Source: an uncultured Lachnospiraceae bacterium | GTDB taxonomy: Bacteria; Bacillota; Clostridia; Lachnospirales; Lachnospiraceae | Direction of reading: 5' to 3' | Assembly (NCBI GenBank): GCA_946630645.1 | Contig: CAMOZD010000006.1 | Location: 1 to 12,192, forward strand | Length of the DNA stretch: 12,192 nucleotides | Part shown: piece after piece, positions 7,142-12,192 of the stretch | Numbering within the stretch: position 1 is the stretch's first letter | Layout of the letters: each line of letters starts with the position of its first letter | Made by a program: the position numbers and the translations under genes | Notes under the pieces: model-generated | What the model saw: only the letters and a program-made list of their open reading frames with translations | Databases searched by the model: none | What the model was told of the DNA's origin: nothing

Positions 7142-7164
7142 GGAAAATTCATCTAAGAGATGTT

Positions 7165-7192
7165 TTTACGAAATTCTTTCAGAGGTTATAAT
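7165..7192 (+). promoter_or_regulatory. Promoter of the unknown membrane-protein gene
   Basis: Plus strand: -35 TTTACG (7165-7170), 16 bp spacer, perfect -10 TATAAT (7187-7192). The expected start is near 7199, giving a leader of about 70 nt that ends in a good AAGGAG (7256-7261), 8 bp before the ATG. Confidence 0.7.
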
Positions 7193-7269
7193 AATACTGT
7201 AATCAAGTGTTTGGATCCAGCTTGAACTTGTACTTTGAAAAAATAAATATTTGAAAAGGAGAAGATAGA

Positions 7270-8181
7270 ATGAGTATTTATTGTTTACTTGCTGCATTTG
7301 GCGGCGGAGTATTCGCTGCTGCTATCGGCGGACTTCCGGCATTTATTCTTACTGGTGTTTTCTCCCTGTTAGGCGCAGTTGCCGGTATGGTTGGCGCTCC
7401 TGCAGGTGCTGTTGACATTTTAGTTAACTACATGGCTTTCGGTCCCTTCTTTGGCCCGCACATTTCCTTCACAGCTGGTGTTGCTGCTGCAGCATACGCT
7501 AAGAAGAAAGGCCTCATCGAGAACGGTGCTGATATTGCCAGATCTCTCTATGGCCTTGGCGATCCCACAACATTAGCAGTTGGTGGATGCTTTGGTGTTA
7601 TCGGTTTCCTTGTAAAGCAGTTCATCACAGGTCCCATCTTCGGCGGCGGTGTTTCCCCGAGACTGGTAACTGACCTTCCTGGAATCTGGGTATTCGTAGG
7701 CGGCGTTCTTATCCGTCTTATCTTTGGTGGAAAGCTGAGAACGGGCGACAAGGTTATCACTTCCGGTGGTGTTCTTGGAAACTGCATCCTGATCAGTGTT
7801 GCTTATTCCTTATTAGTAGCTGGTATCTACACAGGCGCTATCGCTGCTGGTGTTGATGTTGCTGCATTTGGCGGATTATATCATGTACTAATCTTCGGTA
7901 CTGCAGCTGTTATGCTTGTATTTGCTGAGATCGGTCAGCCGACATATGGATGTCACCATATCGTTATTATCGCTGCTGAGGCTACTGTACAGTCCTATGC
8001 TACAACAGGTAACCTTATGACAGCTCTTATCGTTGGTGTTATCTTTGGTACTATCGCTGGTCTTATCTGTGAGGCAGAGGGATGCTTAATCAACAGCGGA
8101 ACAGACTCCCACATCGATGGTCCTGGATGTGCAATCTTCATCATGACCTTCGTTATCAATGCAATCTTCCCGGCTATCTAA
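7270..8181 (+). CDS. Polytopic membrane protein of unknown function, probably highly expressed
   Basis: I do not recognise this 303-residue protein with certainty. It is very rich in Gly, Ala, Ile and Val, with roughly 8-10 hydrophobic segments and a few short polar links, so it is an integral membrane protein, probably a transporter or channel. Polar residues that stand out in the hydrophobic setting are His64 (FFGPHISF), Asp98 (GLGDPTT), Glu220, His229-His230 (TYGCHHIV), Glu237, and the segment GTDSHIDGPGC (277-287). Both halves contain similar motifs, which suggests internal duplication. Codons are strongly biased (GCT/GCA, GGT, GTT, ATC, with little GCC), unlike the GCC/CTG/GGC-rich neighbours, as in highly expressed clostridial genes. 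The gene is monocistronic, with a good promoter, AAGGAG ribosome binding site and strong terminator. A LysR gene follows and may control it. No substrate can be assigned. Confidence 0.9.
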   Translation: MSIYCLLAAFGGGVFAAAIGGLPAFILTGVFSLLGAVAGMVGAPAGAVDILVNYMAFGPFFGPHISFTAGVAAAAYAKKKGLIENGADIARSLYGLGDPTTLAVGGCFGVIGFLVKQFITGPIFGGGVSPRLVTDLPGIWVFVGGVLIRLIFGGKLRTGDKVITSGGVLGNCILISVAYSLLVAGIYTGAIAAGVDVAAFGGLYHVLIFGTAAVMLVFAEIGQPTYGCHHIVIIAAEATVQSYATTGNLMTALIVGVIFGTIAGLICEAEGCLINSGTDSHIDGPGCAIFIMTFVINAIFPAI

Positions 8182-8215
8182 TATCCGAGAGTTCATTGTA
8201 GAGAGTTAAAAATTT

Positions 8216-8249
8216 AAGACCGCAGTCTTTATGACTGCGGTCTTTTTTT
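8216..8249 (+). terminator. Rho-independent terminator of the membrane-protein gene
   Basis: AAGACCGCAGTC (8216-8227) pairs with GACTGCGGTCTT (8233-8244) around a 5 nt loop and runs into seven T (8243-8249). It isolates the gene from lysR, which has its own promoter beyond. Confidence 0.95.
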
Positions 8250-8265
8250 GTTTTCCCTTGTTTTC

Positions 8266-8294
8266 TTGCTTTTTCCTGTCATAATTATTATAAT
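8266..8294 (+). promoter_or_regulatory. Promoter of the lysR-family gene
   Basis: Plus strand: -35 TTGCTT (8266-8271), 17 bp spacer, -10 TATAAT (8289-8294) in an AT-rich stretch. The start would be near 8301, about 40 nt before the ATG. It lies just beyond the terminator of the preceding gene. Confidence 0.65.
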
Positions 8295-8341
8295 ATAAAA
8301 CAGATTATGACCAAGTATATTTTATTGGAGGGATAAGCACT

Positions 8342-9265
8342 ATGGACCTGCGGCAGATACAATATTTCATCCAGTTATTTGAAGACCGGAACATTACCCA
8401 GGCCAGCCGTAATATGTTCATTTCCCAGCAGGGCCTGAGCAAGTCTATCGCCAACCTGGAGGATGAACTGGGCTTTCCGCTTTTTGTAAGGCAGTCCAAG
8501 GGTGTGATTCCCACAGAGCGGGCCATCTACCTCTACAATTATTTTGAGCGGGTTTCCAAGGCCTTTTCCAGTCTGCAGAATGCAGTCCATCTGATCCAGG
8601 GGGACCACACCATCCGGATCCTGGCCCATGAAAGTTATGCCCTGAGTCAGCCAAAAGACCTGTTTATACACTATCAGAGCCTTCATCCGGAGCTTAATGT
8701 CATCTACGCTGAAGCGGCCAATCAGGATATCCCGGATATGCTGGCCTCCGGCAAAGGCGACGTAGCTTTTATGATTGCTCCTGTCCATGAGGATCTTAAA
8801 ATCCATAAGATCATTGATGAGGAACCCCTCTATGCTGTCATAAGCAGGGATCACCCTCTGGCCCAAAACAAGAGCCTCTCCCTCCATGATCTGCGTAGCC
8901 GGCAGCTGCTCTACCCCAAGGCCTATGAAAAGCAGATGGGTTTGTTTTTCTCCCTCTTTCAGGAGCGGGGCATACCCTATGAGGTGGCCGGGGCTGTCTC
9001 CATCAACGAATTTCTACCCTGCCTTTATTCGGACCAGTTTATCGGAATCAGCCCAAAAAAGATCTACCAGTTCTATCAATTTCCAGAATTCGTTTTCATA
9101 CCTATTCTGGTGGATGCCAGTCATTCTTTTAAGATCCGCACCCTCCTGGTTACTCACAAGACCAAGTTTATCACTTCAGAAACCAAGCGTTTCATAGACT
9201 ATCAGAACTCCCTTCCCGGCAGGGATGAAAGGGAATGGGGCCAGGGCAACCAGGACCAGCCATAG
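8342..9265 (+). CDS. LysR-family transcriptional regulator
   Basis: A DNA-binding regulator of 307 residues, the usual size for the family. Residues 1-60 form the winged helix-turn-helix (MDLRQIQYFIQLFEDRNITQASRNMFISQQGLSKSIANLE..., with the FISQQGLSKSI recognition-helix segment and LGFPLFVR wing). Residues about 88-290 form the periplasmic-binding-protein-like effector domain (IRILAHESYAL..., PDMLASGKGDVAFMI, EPLYAVISRDHPLA). The polar tail after about 290 is dispensable-looking. GGAGGG at 8327-8332 precedes the ATG by 9 bp. The gene has its own promoter and ends before a bidirectional terminator. The nearest plausible target is the membrane-protein gene directly upstream, which has a palindrome at about -65; this is inference from position. 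The effector is unknown. Confidence 0.94.
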   Translation: MDLRQIQYFIQLFEDRNITQASRNMFISQQGLSKSIANLEDELGFPLFVRQSKGVIPTERAIYLYNYFERVSKAFSSLQNAVHLIQGDHTIRILAHESYALSQPKDLFIHYQSLHPELNVIYAEAANQDIPDMLASGKGDVAFMIAPVHEDLKIHKIIDEEPLYAVISRDHPLAQNKSLSLHDLRSRQLLYPKAYEKQMGLFFSLFQERGIPYEVAGAVSINEFLPCLYSDQFIGISPKKIYQFYQFPEFVFIPILVDASHSFKIRTLLVTHKTKFITSETKRFIDYQNSLPGRDEREWGQGNQDQP

Positions 9266-9273
9266 GAAAGACC

Positions 9274-9309
9274 AAAAAAATCTGCCGTGGCCATCCACGA
9301 CAGATTTTC
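9274..9309. terminator. Bidirectional terminator between lysR and the TPR operon
   Basis: AAAATCTG (9277-9284) pairs with CAGATTTT (9301-9308), and CGTGG (9286-9290) pairs with CCACG (9295-9299) around a 4 nt loop, with one mismatch between the two stems. On the minus strand the hairpin is followed by seven T, so it should stop the leftward folC-TPR transcript well. On the plus strand the run is TTTTCTTT, adequate for lysR. Confidence 0.85.
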
Positions 9310-9397
9310 TTTATACTTATTTGTCTATAATTATATGTCTTATTCTTTTATAAGGTCTGATTCTTCCTGCCACTCAATTCTGCGGCTGTTCAGCGGA

Positions 9398-10840
9398 CTA
9401 CTCTTTGGAACTGTCCCTGCCTTCTGTCTCCGGCTTCTCTGCGGTCTTGGCTGCCTCCTCGGCATCCTTAACCTGCAGATCCAGACCGTAGTTGGCTGAC
9501 TTCACAACCAGCTCTCTGTCCTCACATTCATTAATGATCAGATAGAAGTAGGCCTTTCCACCGTCTCCTTTATTAAGCTGCTTGTAGCACATGGCAAGCT
9601 CATAAAGAGTATTGTAATCTTTCTTGTACTTGTAGGAATCCTCAAGGTCCTGAAGAGCCTTGTCGTACTTGTAATTCCTGGAGTACTCCATACCACTCTC
9701 ATAGAGCTGGGAAGCTGCCTTGTCAAAGGCATCCTCCATGGAACTGTAGAGATTCTTGGACGTGTCAGAGGGCAGAGCCTCCGGATCAACTTCTGAGAGA
9801 TAATCTGCACACTTGATATAGTCCCCGCTCTGGTAAGCGTCATTAGCCTTGATCAGACAGTCATACATACTGTCCTCTCCCTCAGAGCCTTCATAGACCT
9901 TCAGGCTCTTCTTAAGACTGGAATTCTCCTCCTTGAGAGCCTTCTTATCCTGCTTGAGTGTACTGATCTCAGAATCCTTCTGGTCAACAGTCTCGTTGTA
10001 TTCTGTCTTCAGACTGTTATAATCAACACTGGCCCCGGCACGTACGCTGGGGATTACCAGGACAAACATAACGATCACACCGATGGCCAGACCGATCAGC
10101 ATGTAGACAAATTGCTTCCAGGTCTCTTTGTTGGGATCCTCATAATGGTCCACCGGCCGGACATTCTTCAGATTATCACTGTCCGGTTTCTGGATCACTG
10201 TGGCAACACTTTCAATCTCTTTTTCCGCGTTGCCCCCAATCTGCCTGAGGTATCTCCTGGCTCTCGTGTTATACCTGTCCACAGAGAGCACATTATTGAG
10301 GTCAAGCTCTGCTGCCTTATTATCTCCTGCCCGCATATGAAGGAGGGCCAGGAGCAAATGACCATTGACAAACTTAGGCGTGAGGGACAGTACCTTTTTA
10401 ATCTGGATCAAGGCCAGATCGTCGCTGCCCTGCTTGGCGTAAGAGAGAGCCTGGTTATACTTTTTAGCAGTCTCGTTGATAGATTCAAATACGGCGGGAT
10501 GCTCTTTCATCCTCTTCACATAAGTCACAGCCGGATTGGTCTCGGACGGGTCCAGCTTTGCGCTTATCAGCCACTCTTGATAGGCTCTGCCGCCCTCGCC
10601 GGTCTCATAGTAGACGAGACCAAGGAGGTTGCGGGCCTCTATATGTCTTTTATTAAAGTACAGCGCCTTCTTCAGCAGCTCCCTGGCACCGCTTAAATCA
10701 AAGAGCTGCGCCTTCTCAAGACCTGCATTATAGAAGTAGTTCGCTGTGTTTAAAGCCTTATCAATATGCTTATTGTTAAAGCCGCAGGACGGGCATGAAC
10801 CCGGTACCCTGACTTTCTGGCCACATTTTAAACACTTCAT
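9398..10840 (-). CDS. Zinc-ribbon, TPR and coiled-coil single-pass membrane protein
   Basis: A 480-residue protein of unknown role with clear architecture. Residues 3-19 form a zinc ribbon (CLKC...CPSC). Residues about 28-200 contain several tetratricopeptide repeats (for example AQLFDLSGARELLKKALYFN, NLLGLVYYETGEGGRAYQEW and HMRAGDNKAAELDLNNVLSV). A linker leads to one membrane segment at about 243-264. Then follow a coiled coil (about 275-316, Lys/Glu/Ser-rich heptads), a second TPR-like helical region (about 325-440) and an acidic tail. With the zinc ribbon inside, the coiled coil and second repeat region would be extracytoplasmic. TPRs bind proteins, so this could be a scaffold joining cytoplasm and envelope. 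The start has AGGAGG (within 10846-10852 on the opposite strand). It is the last gene of the folC operon, 35 bp after the small ORF. No enzyme motif is seen. Confidence 0.9.
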   Translation of the reverse strand: MKCLKCGQKVRVPGSCPSCGFNNKHIDKALNTANYFYNAGLEKAQLFDLSGARELLKKALYFNKRHIEARNLLGLVYYETGEGGRAYQEWLISAKLDPSETNPAVTYVKRMKEHPAVFESINETAKKYNQALSYAKQGSDDLALIQIKKVLSLTPKFVNGHLLLALLHMRAGDNKAAELDLNNVLSVDRYNTRARRYLRQIGGNAEKEIESVATVIQKPDSDNLKNVRPVDHYEDPNKETWKQFVYMLIGLAIGVIVMFVLVIPSVRAGASVDYNSLKTEYNETVDQKDSEISTLKQDKKALKEENSSLKKSLKVYEGSEGEDSMYDCLIKANDAYQSGDYIKCADYLSEVDPEALPSDTSKNLYSSMEDAFDKAASQLYESGMEYSRNYKYDKALQDLEDSYKYKKDYNTLYELAMCYKQLNKGDGGKAYFYLIINECEDRELVVKSANYGLDLQVKDAEEAAKTAEKPETEGRDSSKE

Positions 10841-10875
10841 TATCTTCCTCCTAACTGTAAGAGCGAATGTCCGGA

Positions 10876-11034
10876 CTACTTGTTCTTGTTACCCGGCTTA
10901 TCCTTGAGCTCCTCCACCATCTCATTCACGATATCTGTAATATCCTTCAGATCATCTTCAAATAAAGCGTCATCTGTGGCGTCAACACTTACAGCTGGTT
11001 TAAACTTTTTCAACTCCTGATTGAAATCAAACAT
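10876..11034 (-). CDS. Small acidic protein, 52 residues, between folC and the TPR gene
   Basis: A short open frame: ATG at 11032-11034, TAG at 10876-10878. It begins MFDFNQELKKFKPAVSV, continues with an acidic stretch (DATDDALFEDDLKDITDIV) and ends NEMVEELKDKPGNKNK. It has no signal peptide, Cys or membrane segment and looks like one or two amphipathic helices. The ATG lies 8 bp after the folC stop, and its ribosome binding site (GTGAGG) overlaps that stop codon, which suggests translational coupling. The next gene starts 35 bp downstream with its own AGGAGG. Position, spacing and orderly codons support a real gene. I do not know its function; a partner or adaptor for the downstream TPR protein is only a guess. 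Confidence 0.75.
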   Translation of the reverse strand: MFDFNQELKKFKPAVSVDATDDALFEDDLKDITDIVNEMVEELKDKPGNKNK

Positions 11035-11042
11035 AACTAGCC

Positions 11043-12192
11043 TCACTTTCCTACTATATCGCTCTCCAGTATCTGCCGGATCTCACCGACGAGGTACAGA
11101 GATCCCAGACACAGGCAGTATTCTTCATCACTCCGTTCCTGAAGCATGGCTTCCAGGGCTTCAGAAACCGTATTATAGGCGCACACGGACCCAGGGCTGC
11201 AGCGGCGGAATTCCCTTTCTATCAGTGCAGCTTCCGCTGCCCTGTAACTTGATATGGCAGTAACATATATCTTTCTGAAAGGTATGTCCGCAAGCATTCC
11301 TATCATCTGGCTGTAGGACTTGTCACTGCATACCGCAAACAGCAGCAGCCAGGGACGGTCAGAGTCCTTCAGCATCTTACAGATTCTGCTGACAGCTCCC
11401 GGATTATGGGCCCCATCTACGAAAAAACGGGGCAAAAGCTCCTCCATTCTTCCCTCCCAGTGCATGGAAGACAAACCCTCAGTCAGAACATCTTCCTCCA
11501 GGTCAGGGAAAAGAACATGCAGGGCCAAAGCTGCCAGACCGGCGTTGGATACCTGGTAATCCACCCAGCTATCCAGCCTGATTCTGTTAGATTTATAATA
11601 GCGACTATTAATCAAAAAATCAATCTTATTCTCAGTTTTTTCACAGATAATCAGATCGTCCCCGGACAGGGAGAAGCAGGGAGCAGAAAGGCTCTCAGCC
11701 TGCCTTCTGATTACCGGTCCGGCACCATTCTTTTCATCAATGAATACAACAGGTACACCCGGCTTGATGATACCTGCCTTCTCGGCGGCAATCTCCTCCA
11801 CCGTATCCCCCAGGACCTCAGTGTGGTCCAGACTGATTGATGTGATAACACAAAGCAGGGGACTGCAGACATTGGTGGCATCCAGCCTGCCTCCCAGCCC
11901 CGTCTCCATAATACAGTAGTCGGGCCTCTGCTCCCGGAATATGACCACAGCCATGAGAAACATGATCTCAAAAAAGGTCAGGGGAGCCAGTCCTGCTTCC
12001 ATGGCTTCCTCCATCAGCCTCCTGACCTCCTTCCAGGCCTTGATCAGCTGCTCTTCACTACACATGGAGAAATTAATCCGGAACCGCTCTCTCATAGTCA
12101 CCAGATGGGGAGAAGTAAAGAGGCCCGTCCGGTAACCCTTCCTGCGCAAAACCGCCTCCAGGTAGGCACACACAGACCCCTTTCCATTGGTA
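11043..12192 (-). CDS. folC: Folylpolyglutamate synthase / dihydrofolate synthase, N-terminus beyond window edge
   Basis: Adds glutamate to folates (and often to dihydropteroate) using ATP, in the cytoplasm. The frame is open to the right edge, so the true start is outside; about 382 codons are seen of a family length near 430. The first residues in the window are TNGKGSVCAYLEAVL, the C-terminal part of the Mur-ligase-type P-loop (GTNGKGS), followed by TGLFTSPHL. Further motifs are ERFRIN, TFFEIMFLMAV, the METGLGGRLDATN stretch, SISLDHTEVLGDT, IAAEKAGIIKPGVP (Lys of the phosphate-binding region) and FVDGAHNPGAV of the C-terminal domain. An internal GTG near 12171 could be mistaken for a start but would remove the P-loop. 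It is the first visible gene of the operon with the 52-residue ORF and the TPR protein; the stop TGA is at 11043-11045. Confidence 0.96.
   Translation of the reverse strand, partial: TNGKGSVCAYLEAVLRRKGYRTGLFTSPHLVTMRERFRINFSMCSEEQLIKAWKEVRRLMEEAMEAGLAPLTFFEIMFLMAVVIFREQRPDYCIMETGLGGRLDATNVCSPLLCVITSISLDHTEVLGDTVEEIAAEKAGIIKPGVPVVFIDEKNGAGPVIRRQAESLSAPCFSLSGDDLIICEKTENKIDFLINSRYYKSNRIRLDSWVDYQVSNAGLAALALHVLFPDLEEDVLTEGLSSMHWEGRMEELLPRFFVDGAHNPGAVSRICKMLKDSDRPWLLLFAVCSDKSYSQMIGMLADIPFRKIYVTAISSYRAAEAALIEREFRRCSPGSVCAYNTVSEALEAMLQERSDEEYCLCLGSLYLVGEIRQILESDIVGK

Larger units (their letters stand above)
6938..7163. other. AT-rich intergenic DNA without a recognisable gene
   Basis: This is the part of the 419 bp gap between truA and the membrane-protein gene that lies between their two promoters. 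I found no open frame with a ribosome binding site; the longest ATG-initiated frames I noticed are about 9 and 15 codons. Apart from the 11-bp inverted repeat (6951-6988) and the 15-bp palindrome (7127-7141), it is plain AT-rich sequence. It is long for this otherwise compact window. Confidence 0.5.

Noticed and set aside
7204..7226. CAAGT/ACTTG hairpin in the leader of the membrane-protein gene
   Set aside because: A 5-bp stem with a long loop is too weak to call a riboswitch or attenuator.
10112..10696. Plus-strand open frame of 194 codons
   Set aside because: Antisense to the zinc-ribbon/TPR gene; no ribosome binding site or recognisable motif.
12171..12173. GTG as the start of folC
   Set aside because: The frame continues upstream to the window edge through TNGKGS of the P-loop, which is essential, so the true start is outside.

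Overview
The window looks like a chromosomal segment of a Gram-positive anaerobe of the class Clostridia, probably a Lachnospiraceae-type bacterium. The reasons are AGGAGG-type ribosome binding sites, sigma-A-like promoters with 16-17 bp spacers, moderate GC content with AT-rich intergenic DNA, a LeuRS of the HVGH type, a class A PBP with a Cys-bearing C-terminal region, and a zinc-ribbon/TPR membrane protein next to folC. The genus is inference. I see no mobile element, CRISPR array, tRNA or rRNA. Most genes are housekeeping or envelope genes.

Left part (1-2833): leuS (minus strand, 3' end cut by the window edge) has a clear promoter that starts 10 bp after the stop of a secreted L,D-transpeptidase gene, also on the minus strand. 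The L,D-transpeptidase promoter lies back to back with the promoter of a plus-strand glyoxalase I gene. A 7-8-7 bp inverted repeat covers the -10 box of the glyoxalase promoter.

Middle (2834-6115): the glyoxalase I gene is followed after 46 bp by a large class A penicillin-binding protein gene, which ends at a strong terminator. The pair is probably cotranscribed. Convergent to it is truA, transcribed leftwards from its own promoter.

Right-middle (6851-9310): a 419 bp AT-rich intergenic region separates truA from a gene for a polytopic membrane protein that I do not recognise. This gene stands alone between a strong promoter and a strong terminator. Its codon use is unlike its neighbours and suggests high expression, and the protein shows signs of internal duplication. 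Directly downstream is a LysR-family regulator gene. A perfect 15-bp palindrome centred near -65 of the membrane-protein promoter fits a LysR-type binding position. The membrane protein, its long upstream region and the regulator are the best candidates here for an undescribed functional unit.

Right end (9274-12192): a bidirectional terminator separates lysR from a leftward operon of folC (5' end cut at the window edge, P-loop just inside), a 52-codon acidic ORF spaced 8 bp from folC, and a 480-residue protein with zinc ribbon, TPRs, one membrane segment, a coiled coil and an extracytoplasmic TPR-like region.
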